DNA of 64,000 bases, from the NCBI GenBank assembly GCA_016187025.1, contig JACPKM010000001.1:310001-374000 (forward strand). Reading direction: 5' to 3'. A program made the translations under genes and the position numbers. Shown here piece by piece: positions 49,907 to 58,925 of this stretch. The notes under the pieces were generated by a model. The model had not been told where the DNA came from, made no database searches, and was given only the letters and a program-made list of their open reading frames with translations. Position 1 is the first letter of the stretch, and every line of letters starts with the position of its first letter. Source of the DNA: Candidatus Daviesbacteria bacterium (lineage in GTDB: Bacteria > Patescibacteria > Microgenomatia > Daviesbacterales > UBA10151).

Positions 49907-50839
49907 GTGATACGTATTACAAAAAATATGTTATTTCAGTCTAAGAAACCACATTATCAATATTTAAAAAGTAAGTGGGGAGCAAAAGATAGGCAACTTC
50001 AAAACCAACTTTGGGAAAATCATCAAGATTCTCTAAATTGGTTAGGCAAAACCTTTCCTATAAAACATTTAGCACTTGGATCTTTGGGCGGGTTAATGTT
50101 ACTTACAACCCCAGCCACACAAGCTTTACCATCTCCGGAAAATCATTTAAGTCTCCCCGGTTTGATGGATTCATATGACAAAAATGTTTTCCTGGCTGGG
50201 AAGCTAAAGGATTTAGTGCCTGAGGAAGTTAGGCCTTTAACCTCAGATGAAGAAAAAGATATAGCTCAAGTTTTGACTGTTAATCTAGGGTTTAAAGTTA
50301 CTCCAGAGTTTGAAGGAAAAAGGTTGGATAGAAATTATGGGTTTATTGGAGGAGAGCAACATTTGTACCGTTTCCCAGGAGACTCAATATATAAACACAC
50401 TGATAATGCACAAGATTGGGTAATGTATGGTCCGGCCGGAATTGCTCCTAATCTGGGAGCTTGGGGCTATTTTGCTCCGTCCCAAAAAGAGTTTAGTGAA
50501 ACAGACAAACTTAAAGAAAAGTACTACTTGGCTATCCCTACCTTTTTATCATCAGGGTATGCTGAAAGGGTAGTTGAATATAGAGACTTTTTTAAGTTCA
50601 GAAAGATGTTGGTGGTTAATCCAAAAACAGGTCAGGCAGTAGTGGCGGTAATTGGTGATGCTGGTCCTTCAACTTGGACGGGAAAGCATTTAGGTGGTTC
50701 TCCTGAGGTAATGCACTATTTAGGTTTGGCAACTGGTCCTAGAAAAGGAGCAGTTGTATATTTTTTTATTGATGATCCAGAGGGCAAAATACCCTTGGGT
50801 CCTGTTAAATTCGGAAATGATAATATTGCTAGAATATGA
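49907..50839 (+). CDS. Secreted protein with RlpA-like (double-psi beta-barrel) C-terminal region
   Basis: The 310-residue protein has a cytoplasmic-looking basic start, a hydrophobic segment (HLALGSLGGLMLLTTPATQA, near residues 54-73) and an external part. The C-terminal stretch MLVVNPKTGQAVVAVIGDAG, then PSTWTGKHLGGSPEVMHYLG and GAVVYFFIDDPEG, follows the order of the double-psi beta-barrel of RlpA-like proteins (Asp-x-Gly-Pro, then Ser...Leu-Gly), a fold used on peptidoglycan. Catalysis is not shown. GTG 49907 or ATG 49928 could be the start. It lies in the secD-secF interval and overlaps the next gene by 4 bases. Confidence 0.65.
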   Translation: MIRITKNMLFQSKKPHYQYLKSKWGAKDRQLQNQLWENHQDSLNWLGKTFPIKHLALGSLGGLMLLTTPATQALPSPENHLSLPGLMDSYDKNVFLAGKLKDLVPEEVRPLTSDEEKDIAQVLTVNLGFKVTPEFEGKRLDRNYGFIGGEQHLYRFPGDSIYKHTDNAQDWVMYGPAGIAPNLGAWGYFAPSQKEFSETDKLKEKYYLAIPTFLSSGYAERVVEYRDFFKFRKMLVVNPKTGQAVVAVIGDAGPSTWTGKHLGGSPEVMHYLGLATGPRKGAVVYFFIDDPEGKIPLGPVKFGNDNIARI

Positions 50840-51183
50840 AAAGATTTTTTTACACTCACTTAATAGAAATTGAATCGCTGACAATAGAGCTTGACGAGCT
50901 AGACTTATCTAATGAAGAAAAGACAACTTTGGCAAGTTTAATTGATGAAAATTTACATCATCAAATATTGAATGCTGTTTTGTCGGAGCTAAATGATGAA
51001 GAAAAAAAGGAATTTTTAAGGCATTTGCATCAAAGTGAGGATGATAAATTATGGAAATTTTTAAACGAAAAGGTAGATGATATAGAAGACAAAATCAAAA
51101 AAGCTGCAAATGATTTAAAAGAGGAGATGTGCAAAGATATTAAAGAGTCCCAAAGGCTAAAACTTAAAAGTAAAATAATATGA
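50836..51183 (+). CDS. Small helical protein (DUF5663-like), function unknown
   Basis: A 115-residue, all-helical acidic protein: LDELDLSNEEKTTLASLIDE, LHHQILNAVLSELNDEEKKE, FLRHLHQSEDD. This resembles the DUF5663-type small proteins of CPR, an assignment made from memory and tentative. It overlaps its upstream neighbour (ATGA) and secF by 4 bases each, so the whole secD-secF unit is one coupled message. Confidence 0.6.
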   Translation: MKRFFYTHLIEIESLTIELDELDLSNEEKTTLASLIDENLHHQILNAVLSELNDEEKKEFLRHLHQSEDDKLWKFLNEKVDDIEDKIKKAANDLKEEMCKDIKESQRLKLKSKII

Positions 51184-52064
51184 ACTTAATGAAGTTTAAA
51201 ATCTGGTATTTTATATTTTCCCTTCTTGTAATTATTCCTGGGCTTTACTATTTGTTTATATCTGGTTTAAGGCTCGGTATAGATTTTACCGGTGGTGCTT
51301 TGCTTGAGTATAGATTTAAGCAAGAAATTAATACCCAACAGCTGGGAGATTTATTAAAACAAAACAAGATTGAAGTAAGCCAAATTGTTTCAACTCAGGA
51401 AAACACCTATATCATTAAAGCAAAACCACTAACTCAGGAAAATATAAAAGATGTTAAAACTGCGTTGTCTAGTACATACGGTGAAATGGAGGAAAGAAGA
51501 ATAGAAAATGTTGGTCCAACAATCGGAGCAGAGGTTTCCAAAAAAGCTGTCTTGGCTTTGGCTATCTCAGTGCTGGCAATAATATTATATATTACATATA
51601 CTTTCAGAAAAGTTCCCAAGCCTGCATCTTCATGGCGTTTTGGAATTGCCACAATTATTGCATTAGTCCATGATGTTTTAATGGTTGTTGGGGTTTTTGC
51701 TATACTTGGTCATTTTTGGCAAGTTGAGGTCGATACACTGTTTGTTACAGCCCTGCTTACCATTATCGGTTTTTCTGTACATGATACGATTGTGGTGTTT
51801 GACCGGATTAGAGAAAACTTAATAAAAAATATTGGACAAAGATTTGGGGATGTAGCCAATTTATCTGTTATTCAAACCCTTGCCAGATCTTTAAATACAT
51901 CACTGACGCTAGTTTTTGTACTGATTGCCATGGTGCTGTTTGGAGGGGAAAGTCTAAGGTGGTTTGTAATAGCCATGTTAATCGGGGTGATTTCTGGGAC
52001 ATATTCATCTATATTTAATGCTACAGCAGTTTTGGCTCTTTGGGAGGAAAAACTTGGTCACTAA
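51180..52064 (+). CDS. secF: Protein translocase subunit SecF
   Basis: SecF pairs with SecD. The 294 residues include TM1 and the signature SGLRLGIDFTGGALLEYRFK, the P4 domain, VGPTIGAEVSKKAVLALAIS before TM2, and the TM4-5 motif TIIGFSVHDTIVVFDRIREN. Full family length. The 3' end overlaps the convergent CCA-adding enzyme gene by 4 bases. Confidence 0.96.
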   Translation: MNLMKFKIWYFIFSLLVIIPGLYYLFISGLRLGIDFTGGALLEYRFKQEINTQQLGDLLKQNKIEVSQIVSTQENTYIIKAKPLTQENIKDVKTALSSTYGEMEERRIENVGPTIGAEVSKKAVLALAISVLAIILYITYTFRKVPKPASSWRFGIATIIALVHDVLMVVGVFAILGHFWQVEVDTLFVTALLTIIGFSVHDTIVVFDRIRENLIKNIGQRFGDVANLSVIQTLARSLNTSLTLVFVLIAMVLFGGESLRWFVIAMLIGVISGTYSSIFNATAVLALWEEKLGH

Positions 52065-53419
52065 ATCTTTTTCATTCTTTCCAAAAGATATTCACGGTTG
52101 TTTTTAGAAGAATCTTCCAAAACCTCTTGAAAAAGAGTGTTGAGGATTTCTCCAACCTTTGGACCGGGCTTTATGTTTAACTCTTTCATCACATCATTAC
52201 CATTTATTTTAAGATCAGCAACAGTAAAGGGTTTTTTTAATACCTCATCTATTCTGTTCCTGAACTCTTTCATTCTCCAGGAAACAGCATTTTGTGTTCC
52301 ACCCCCTAATCTGTCTCCAACTCGTACTGCCATCATATCGTCAATATTTTCTACTCCTACATTTTTGATAAATCTTCTAACCGCAGAATCGGTTTGATTT
52401 ACATCAACTGTAAAAAGATGCCACCTGACAAGTGCTACTAATTTTTCAACTTGCTTTTTAGATAGCTTGAATCTATGAGCAATCTGCTGGGCAATTTTTC
52501 CTCCTACTACATCATGACCATAAAAGGTGACGTTGCCATCTTTTTGCACAAATACAGTATCTGGTTTACCAATATCATGAATGAGTGCAGCAAATCTGAC
52601 TAAAGGGTTTGGGGAGGGAGTATGTTTTAGCGAGAGTAGACTATGTTCTCCTATATCATACTCTCTATCATGTTTTGGTCCTTCTTGTACAATACCAAAG
52701 CATCTTTCCAGCTCAGGTAATATTTTTTTTAAAATTCCTGATTCTCTTAAGCTTAATATGCCTTCATAGGAATTTTTAGACTCAAGTATTTTAAATAGTT
52801 CATCCCTAATTCTTTCCCAAGAAACCTTTTTTATTAAATCAGCGTTTTGTTTTATAGCATCAAAGGTGTTTTGATCAACTTCAAAATTTAATTGGGTGGC
52901 AATTCTGATTGCCCGCATAAGTCGTAAGGCATCTTCCTGAAAACGGACATTGGGATCACCTACAGCTCTAATGAGCTTATCTTTAATATCATTTTGTCCA
53001 TGAAAAGGATCTATAAGAGTTAAGTCTTCACTCTTTACGCTTAACGCTTTACCCTTGCCTAAGGCTATAGCATTAATTGTAAAATCTCTTCTTGCTAAAT
53101 CTTGATTAATATCCTGGGTCCAGGAGACTTGATCAGGATGCCTTAAATCTCTATAAACCCCCTCTTTTCTCATAGTAGTGATTTCAATAATTCCTAAGTC
53201 TGAGGGAAGTCCTACTGTGCCAAACTTGTTGGTATAAAAAGCATTAGGGAATAATTTCAAGATTTCATCCGGTTTGGCATCAGTTGTGAAATCCCAATCG
53301 TGGATCTCCCGTCCCATCAATAAATCACGTACTGCCCCTCCGACAACAAAAGCTTGATAACCGGATTTTTCTAAGTTTTCTAAAATTACTTTGACCTGGT
53401 CAGGTAAGTTATATTTCAT
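52061..53419 (-). CDS. cca: CCA tRNA nucleotidyltransferase / poly(A) polymerase family with HD domain
   Basis: Class II nucleotidyltransferase that builds or repairs tRNA 3' CCA ends. The 452 residues have GGAVRD (27-32), catalytic DWD (41-43), RRDFTINAIA, the RNA-binding helices (ALRLMRAIRIATQLNF) and an HD domain (AALIHDIGKPDTVF). A CCA enzyme is needed here because tRNA-Pro lacks CCA. Residues about 120-130 (GKGKALSVKSEDLT), between RRDFTINAIAL and IDPFHG, form an insertion encoded by the dispersed repeat at 53034-53055. A poly(A) polymerase role cannot be excluded. Confidence 0.92.
   Translation of the reverse strand: MKYNLPDQVKVILENLEKSGYQAFVVGGAVRDLLMGREIHDWDFTTDAKPDEILKLFPNAFYTNKFGTVGLPSDLGIIEITTMRKEGVYRDLRHPDQVSWTQDINQDLARRDFTINAIALGKGKALSVKSEDLTLIDPFHGQNDIKDKLIRAVGDPNVRFQEDALRLMRAIRIATQLNFEVDQNTFDAIKQNADLIKKVSWERIRDELFKILESKNSYEGILSLRESGILKKILPELERCFGIVQEGPKHDREYDIGEHSLLSLKHTPSPNPLVRFAALIHDIGKPDTVFVQKDGNVTFYGHDVVGGKIAQQIAHRFKLSKKQVEKLVALVRWHLFTVDVNQTDSAVRRFIKNVGVENIDDMMAVRVGDRLGGGTQNAVSWRMKEFRNRIDEVLKKPFTVADLKINGNDVMKELNIKPGPKVGEILNTLFQEVLEDSSKNNREYLLERMKKI
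53034..53055 (-). repeat. Dispersed 22-bp repeat inside the CCA-enzyme gene
   Basis: Matches 7657-7678 at 21 of 22 bases but is here translated, in frame, as part of a surface-loop insertion. An intergenic repeat has apparently entered a coding sequence without breaking it. Confidence 0.6.
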
Positions 53420-53479
53420 ATTATGTAAAGCAATTCAATTCTACACTGTGTAAGGTGTATGTTACAATTGCATCGGTTT

Positions 53480-55072
53480 ATGCAAAAAATCTGGAAAGTT
53501 AAACCCAAACAAAGCGAAGATATCCTCGAGCAACTCTTGATAAACCGCAATATCGCAGCAGATAAAGAAAAACAAGTCTTTTTTGACGCTAAGTTGGATG
53601 ATTTTGAAAAAGAGTTACAAATCTCAGGAATTTTAAAGGCCCAAAAAAGGATAAAAGAGGCAATAGAAAAACAGGAACTCATTGTTATATATGGTGATTA
53701 TGATGTAGACGGTATTAGCGCGTCAGCAATTTGTTATAAAGCTTTAACATCAATTGGCGCAAAGGTTTTACCATATATTCCGCACCGGGAGAAAGAAGGT
53801 TATGGTTTGTCAGAAACTGGGTTAATGTTTGCCCGTGATTCAGGGGCAAGTTTGGTGATAACAGTTGATAATGGCATTGTTGCAATAAACCAAGCAAAAT
53901 ATGCAAAGGATTTAGAACTGGATTTAATAATTACTGATCATCATTTACCACTAAAGGAAAAGCCTCAAGCTTACTCAATTATCCATTCAACAAAAATGTG
54001 TGGAGCAGCAGTTGCCTGGTGTTTGGTAAGGGGGGTGATTGGTAAAAATCTAGCTCAAGACTTATTGCAGTTTGTAGCAATTGCAACTGTTTGTGATCTG
54101 ATGCCTTTAATAGGTCTAGGACGGGTATTTTTAAAAGAAGGATTAAAAGCTTTAAGAAAAACAGATAATTTAGGACTGAGAGAGCTGGCAAAAGAGGCCA
54201 AAATAGATTTGGAAAATGTTGGCTCCTATGAGATAGGCCATATTTTAGGACCAAGACTTAATGCTGTAGGAAGGCTGGAGCATGCAATAGATGCTTTAAG
54301 GCTTTTGTGCACAAAACATGTGATAAAAGCAAAGACTTTAGCAAAGCTTCTTTCAGATACAAACAAAAAAAGGCAACAACTCACACTGGATGCAGTTGAT
54401 GAGGCAAAGCTTTTAATAGATAAAACTAAAAAAGTTCACATATTATCCAGCCAAAATTGGTCCCAAGGAATAATAGGGTTGGTTGCCGGTAGAGTCTGTG
54501 GAGAATATTACCGGCCAGCAATTGCCATATCTGTTGGAGAAAGTATTTCTAAAGGTTCTGCTAGATCAGTTGCTGGACTAAATATTGTCGAAATTATCAG
54601 AGAGTGTAAGGATCTATTAATAGATGTTGGTGGTCATTCCGGTGCAGCAGGTTTTTCTTTATATAATGAAAACTTAAAAACTTTTATTGAGAAAATAGAA
54701 GGGTTGGTAATGGATTTACCCGATCAAATAGAGCAGGTTTTAGAAATAGATGCCCAGCTTGATAGTAAAAAAATAACCAAAAGTTTAATAAATAAACTAG
54801 AGGATTTTGAACCGTTTGGTTTTGGTAATCCACGTCCTTTATTTGTAACAGAAAGAATGCAAGTTTCCGGTCTCAAAACAGTAGGGGAGGGAAAGCATCT
54901 AAAATTTAGGGCAGATAATATAGATGCCATAGGGTTTGGGGTGGGAGAGTGGAAAAATATTTTAACTAATGGGCAGTTTGTGGATCTGGTTTATAATATT
55001 GAATTAAATAGGTATAACGGTTTTGAGAAAATACAGCTAATGGTAAAAGATTTAAAGGTTTCTGATAGTTGA
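53480..55072 (+). CDS. recJ: Single-stranded-DNA-specific exonuclease RecJ
   Basis: RecJ degrades single-stranded DNA 5' to 3' in repair and recombination. The 530 residues have DHH-phosphoesterase motifs: IYGDYDVDGISASA, ITVDNG, IITDHHLPL (DHH), then the DHHA1 domain with VGGHSGAAGFSL, and the OB domain to the C-terminal IQLMVKDLKV. ATG 53480 (MQKIWKVKPK) fits the family N terminus; ATG 53459 would add 7 residues and overlap a possible TACAAT -10 (53463-53468). It is divergent from cca. Confidence 0.94.
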   Translation: MQKIWKVKPKQSEDILEQLLINRNIAADKEKQVFFDAKLDDFEKELQISGILKAQKRIKEAIEKQELIVIYGDYDVDGISASAICYKALTSIGAKVLPYIPHREKEGYGLSETGLMFARDSGASLVITVDNGIVAINQAKYAKDLELDLIITDHHLPLKEKPQAYSIIHSTKMCGAAVAWCLVRGVIGKNLAQDLLQFVAIATVCDLMPLIGLGRVFLKEGLKALRKTDNLGLRELAKEAKIDLENVGSYEIGHILGPRLNAVGRLEHAIDALRLLCTKHVIKAKTLAKLLSDTNKKRQQLTLDAVDEAKLLIDKTKKVHILSSQNWSQGIIGLVAGRVCGEYYRPAIAISVGESISKGSARSVAGLNIVEIIRECKDLLIDVGGHSGAAGFSLYNENLKTFIEKIEGLVMDLPDQIEQVLEIDAQLDSKKITKSLINKLEDFEPFGFGNPRPLFVTERMQVSGLKTVGEGKHLKFRADNIDAIGFGVGEWKNILTNGQFVDLVYNIELNRYNGFEKIQLMVKDLKVSDS

Positions 55073-55074
55073 AA

Positions 55075-55632
55075 TTATTTTACTATATCTGATGTGGGAT
55101 CTTCTGAATGATCTCTGGGAGGTCTATTACTATCGCTCATGATTCTATTGCCTTCTTTTTCCTCATGTTCTTCTGCAGCAGCAGCTATTTGTTGTGTTGT
55201 TGCTTCTCCAACCAGCCTATTGTGCTTTTCTTGCTCTTCGGTGGGTTGATACACACCCAGATTAGGATATCTTACAACCCTTTGTGCTGTTTCTCTTCCA
55301 CCAACCAATCCTGGCTCAGTCGCATCAAGGGTTGATACTGCATTTCTGGCAGCATCTTTAATAGGTTGAGTAATTTGATCACCTAATGCTTGACCCTCTG
55401 AACTTTGAGAGGCTGCTACTCCAATGGGAACTCCTAAAAGCCCACCTATTAACATACCTACTCCAGCTAACCTTGCTTTCCACCCTACCCCTCTTTTTTT
55501 CTCTTGAAGTTGAGCAAGAAAAGGCTGCCGGTTTTCAAAGCTTCCTGGAGAAGCTCTTCCTCCCATGCCCAAACCAGGATTCACCGGAGCTACATATCCT
55601 TTTGGTAGGTCATTCTCCCCTGAGTCTTCCAT
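55075..55632 (-). CDS. Hypothetical single-TM protein
   Basis: The 185-residue protein begins with a Gly/Pro-rich stretch (LPKGYVAPVNPGLGMGGRAS), has one hydrophobic segment (ARLAGVGMLIGGLLGVPIGV, near residues 53-72) and a hydrophilic, Glu-rich C-terminal half. LPKGYVAP recalls the LPEGYKAP near the start of the 61229 product, the first gene of the neighbouring operon. No family is recognised. It is the last gene downstream of the M20 peptidase operon. Confidence 0.6.
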   Translation of the reverse strand: MEDSGENDLPKGYVAPVNPGLGMGGRASPGSFENRQPFLAQLQEKKRGVGWKARLAGVGMLIGGLLGVPIGVAASQSSEGQALGDQITQPIKDAARNAVSTLDATEPGLVGGRETAQRVVRYPNLGVYQPTEEQEKHNRLVGEATTQQIAAAAEEHEEKEGNRIMSDSNRPPRDHSEDPTSDIVK

Positions 55633-55671
55633 ATATTTACCCTAGCTTAAATTTTAGTAGATTGCAATAGG

Positions 55672-56751
55672 CTAAACTGAGATTAGTTTTTGGCAAAATT
55701 CTGCTGCTTGAACCATTTGAGGAATAACTACATATTCCCTTGTTGTGTGGGCATCAAAATCGCCTGTGCCGACAACAACTGCTTCTATTCCATGAGTATG
55801 AAAAATATTTACATCAGTTCCACCGCCGGAATGTTGTAAGTTAGGAGATAAATTCATTTGTTTAAAAACTTCTCTTATGTGTTTTATCACCCGATGGTTT
55901 TCATCAAAAAAGTAAGCCTCAAATTCGCGGGATATATCTGCATCGATTTTGGCATTTGGATATTTTGATAAAACATTATCAAAAACTTCCTGAAAATGTT
56001 TAGTGTGTTTTTCTAACTTTTCTTTATTTCTACTCCTTATCTCCCCCTTAAAGTGGACTTTTTCAGGAACTGCATTTCTGGCACTGCCTCCCTCAATAAG
56101 TCCAATATTGGCAGTTGTTTCTTTGTCGATTCTTCCAAGTTGTAATTGAGAGATAATCTCTGAGGCTATTTGTATGGCAGATAATCCTTTTTCCGGATCT
56201 GCTCCCGCATGTGCAGCCCTGCCTATAACAGTTACATTGACGCTGTTGTAACCAGGGGAGGAAATGTCGATATTATGTAATTCCTTTTCACCGTCAAAAG
56301 TAACTCCTCTTTTGGCAGAAATTTGAGAATAGTCTAAATTTATTGCACCTCCTAAAGAGCTTTCTTCTTCTCTGGTAAAAACTACCTCAATTGGCAGATG
56401 CTTTTTCCCATCTTCAATTACAGAAGTTAAAGCTTCTAAAATAGCAGTAACCCCGGCTTTTGGATCTCCCCCTAAGACAGTTGTCCCGTCAGATTTGATA
56501 ATATCCCCATCAATAATTGGTTTAATGCCTCTTCCTGGTTCCACAGTATCCATATGGGCATTAAGCATGATTGGTTCACCCGCACCATCCAATGTTCCAA
56601 TGACATTTCCATAAGTATCTCTCAGGACTTTAAATCCTAAAGTCTTTAGTCTTTTCATCAATTCTTTAGCCATTTCCTCCTCCTCTCCAGAAGGAGAATC
56701 AATTTTTACTAAATCCAAAAAAGTTTCTACTAGTCTTTTCTGATCAACCAT
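55672..56751 (-). CDS. M20-family metallopeptidase (PepT-like), copy 1
   Basis: A zinc-dependent exopeptidase or amidohydrolase of the M20 clan, 359 residues. Metal and catalytic motifs: LNAHMDTVEPG (His, catalytic Asp), GGDPKAGV (bridging Asp), FTREEESSLGG (catalytic Glu-Glu) and GGTDVNIFHTHGI near the end. The dimerisation domain has AAHAGADPEKG. ATG 56751 is preferred to GTG 56757. TACAAT on the minus strand (56767-56762) could be its own weak -10. It lies 30 bases after the ATPase gene and is a paralogue of the 57843-58925 gene. Confidence 0.88.
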   Translation of the reverse strand: MVDQKRLVETFLDLVKIDSPSGEEEEMAKELMKRLKTLGFKVLRDTYGNVIGTLDGAGEPIMLNAHMDTVEPGRGIKPIIDGDIIKSDGTTVLGGDPKAGVTAILEALTSVIEDGKKHLPIEVVFTREEESSLGGAINLDYSQISAKRGVTFDGEKELHNIDISSPGYNSVNVTVIGRAAHAGADPEKGLSAIQIASEIISQLQLGRIDKETTANIGLIEGGSARNAVPEKVHFKGEIRSRNKEKLEKHTKHFQEVFDNVLSKYPNAKIDADISREFEAYFFDENHRVIKHIREVFKQMNLSPNLQHSGGGTDVNIFHTHGIEAVVVGTGDFDAHTTREYVVIPQMVQAAEFCQKLISV

Positions 56752-56787
56752 AAGCACTTGTATTGTAACAAAGATATTAGAGAATAA

Positions 56788-57840
56788 TTAATTAGACTTT
56801 CCTAAAAATTGCTTGAAGTGATGTAGGAACTCTTGATTTTTTTCTCTATGAATTCTGTCTGGAGATTCGCCCATTTTAATCTCAGTTTCCTCATTTTTTG
56901 CAACTATGAACTCGATTAGCCTTTTAAGAAATTCATCTTCACTCAAAGTTCCACTAACTAAACTCTCTAAGGCAACTCTCGTTAGTTTACTATCATCACG
57001 CGGATCTAACGCCAGCAATTTAGCAACTCTATAACGAGGTATGGCGTCAGTAATAGCTGAGATTACCTGATGTAATTCAGGGCTATATCGATGAGGGTCT
57101 AACGCATCCTCTAATCTAGGGTTAGTTTTTAAAGTAGCCATATAACTGGCTGCTTCTTCAGACAAACCAGCGCTTACATAAAACTGTATAAATTCTTCAG
57201 GAGCTTCAAAGGTGCCCCGAACTTGATGTATCTCCATGCTACCTAATAATTCCTTCCAACCGTCACTCATCAAGTCGGGGTCTCCAAAAGTGTCTACCCA
57301 CTTCTCTGAATGGCTTGTGCCAATGACTGCATTCCCTTGATCCATATGCTCTAGAAGACGGTGAACAATTGTGTGGCTTCTAACTAGGAATTCCCCACGC
57401 GGCATTTTTCTTATTTTCCTGCTACCGCCGATGATGTAATCTAAGCTATCCCAAAATAGCTCAGCTTGAAACCTATCTGCCCATCTCATAGCGGATCGAA
57501 CTTTCGGTTCTGGAGTCATAGTAAAGTGTCCATCTACATACGCGTAAGGATTTCCATCTTCTCTATATAAAGTTCTAAGACCATACATTAAGGCACTTTT
57601 TCCAGCTCCTAATTCACCAACAACTAATACTGATTTCCCCCCTGCTGCTTTACTAGCCAATTCTAAAGTTTCACTTGGAAGCCAAATGTTACGGTTACCT
57701 CTTTGAATTCCAAATTTTCTAAGTTTTTCCACTAATTGAGGATCATAAAAACCCAAACCTGTCCGGCGATGGAATACTTCCTCATCTCTAACGATAAGAT
57801 CAGGATTAATATGAGAGTTTTTTTGTTCTACCCACACCAT
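56788..57840 (-). CDS. P-loop ATPase/kinase-like protein, function unknown
   Basis: The 350-residue protein has Walker A GELGAGKSA in a strand-loop context (SVLVVGELGAGKSALMYGLR, near residues 70-89) and a possible Walker B near AELFWDSLDYIIGG. A helical C-terminal half follows (EAPEEFIQFYVSAGLSEEAA), ending in charged residues. The overall plan is AAA/STAND-like, but no partner domain such as WD or TPR is present. It sits between two M20 peptidases, 2 bases after the first and 30 before the second, so it belongs to the operon. Confidence 0.72.
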   Translation of the reverse strand: MVWVEQKNSHINPDLIVRDEEVFHRRTGLGFYDPQLVEKLRKFGIQRGNRNIWLPSETLELASKAAGGKSVLVVGELGAGKSALMYGLRTLYREDGNPYAYVDGHFTMTPEPKVRSAMRWADRFQAELFWDSLDYIIGGSRKIRKMPRGEFLVRSHTIVHRLLEHMDQGNAVIGTSHSEKWVDTFGDPDLMSDGWKELLGSMEIHQVRGTFEAPEEFIQFYVSAGLSEEAASYMATLKTNPRLEDALDPHRYSPELHQVISAITDAIPRYRVAKLLALDPRDDSKLTRVALESLVSGTLSEDEFLKRLIEFIVAKNEETEIKMGESPDRIHREKNQEFLHHFKQFLGKSN

Positions 57841-57842
57841 AT

Positions 57843-58925
57843 TTATGCAGTCTTTGTAAATTCTGTTAAGAATTTAACTAACTCCTCCATATCTTTTAAA
57901 TTTACATACTCTGTATATTGATGTGCGAGATAATATCCAGAGCCGATAGGAACAGCTACAATTTTTTTAGTATTAAAAATATTAGCATCACTGCCACCAT
58001 AGGTTTTATAATAGTTAGGTTTGGTATGCATTTTTTGATAAGTTTGCTCGAGTTTGTTAAACAGATTGTGATCAGAGGGGAGTTTATAGCTTTCAAACTC
58101 AAGCTTACTATCAATTATAGCCTTCACTTTAAATTCCAGACTTTTTGATTTTAAAATATTTTCAACTTTTCTGCCTTGACTTATAAGCTTTTTATTATCA
58201 AAACTTCTTAACTCTATTTGACACTTGGCTTTTCCAGCAACACTGTTCCTGGCTGTTCCGCCACTCAAAGTGCCTACATTACAAGTAACTCCGGATATAA
58301 TCTCGCCTTGTTTGATATTTGCAATTGATTTACAGGCTGCCGCAAGTGCATTGGCTCCTTCATACCAATCCCTGGGATGTACAGTTGTTCCAACAAACTC
58401 TACATCTATTCGATAATAACCGGGTGCTTGGATTACTACATTGGTATAAGGTCCATCTTCATCCAATATTAGGCCCACTTTTGATTTAATTTTTGAATAG
58501 TCAAGATTTATAGCCCCATGTAAACCAGTTTCTTCACCTCTAGTAAAAACAAATTCAATAGGCCTTGTTTTTACCTGATTATTTTTTAAATGTGATGCAA
58601 GTAGTAACAGCACGGCTAGACCTGACTTGGGATCAGCGCCTAATATCGACTTTCCATTGGATCGAATAATATTACCCTTTATAGTAAAGTCTAAATTAGG
58701 AACACTCTCAGGTATATCCAAATGGGTATTTAACAATATAGGCTCACCTGTTCCTGGATAGAAGGCTATAACATTTCTAAAATTATCTAAAATATTAGGA
58801 ATCCCCAGAGTATCAAGATATCCTTGCACATACTTAATTACCTGATCCTCTTGATCGTATATCTCGTCTATTTTTATAAGATCTAAGAAAACCTTTTGTA
58901 ATTTGCTTTGTAAATCGTTTTTCAT
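57843..58925 (-). CDS. M20-family metallopeptidase, copy 2
   Basis: A 360-residue paralogue of the copy at 55672-56751. Motifs: LNTHLDIPES (His-x-Asp), GADPKSGLAV (bridging Asp), FTRGEETGLHG (catalytic Glu pair as Glu-Glu in GEE), and GGSDANIFNTKKI. The conserved His region of the lid domain is TTVHPRDWYEG instead of AAHAGADPEKG, so the substrate pocket differs. The ATG overlaps the methyltransferase stop by one base. Confidence 0.86.
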   Translation of the reverse strand: MKNDLQSKLQKVFLDLIKIDEIYDQEDQVIKYVQGYLDTLGIPNILDNFRNVIAFYPGTGEPILLNTHLDIPESVPNLDFTIKGNIIRSNGKSILGADPKSGLAVLLLLASHLKNNQVKTRPIEFVFTRGEETGLHGAINLDYSKIKSKVGLILDEDGPYTNVVIQAPGYYRIDVEFVGTTVHPRDWYEGANALAAACKSIANIKQGEIISGVTCNVGTLSGGTARNSVAGKAKCQIELRSFDNKKLISQGRKVENILKSKSLEFKVKAIIDSKLEFESYKLPSDHNLFNKLEQTYQKMHTKPNYYKTYGGSDANIFNTKKIVAVPIGSGYYLAHQYTEYVNLKDMEELVKFLTEFTKTA

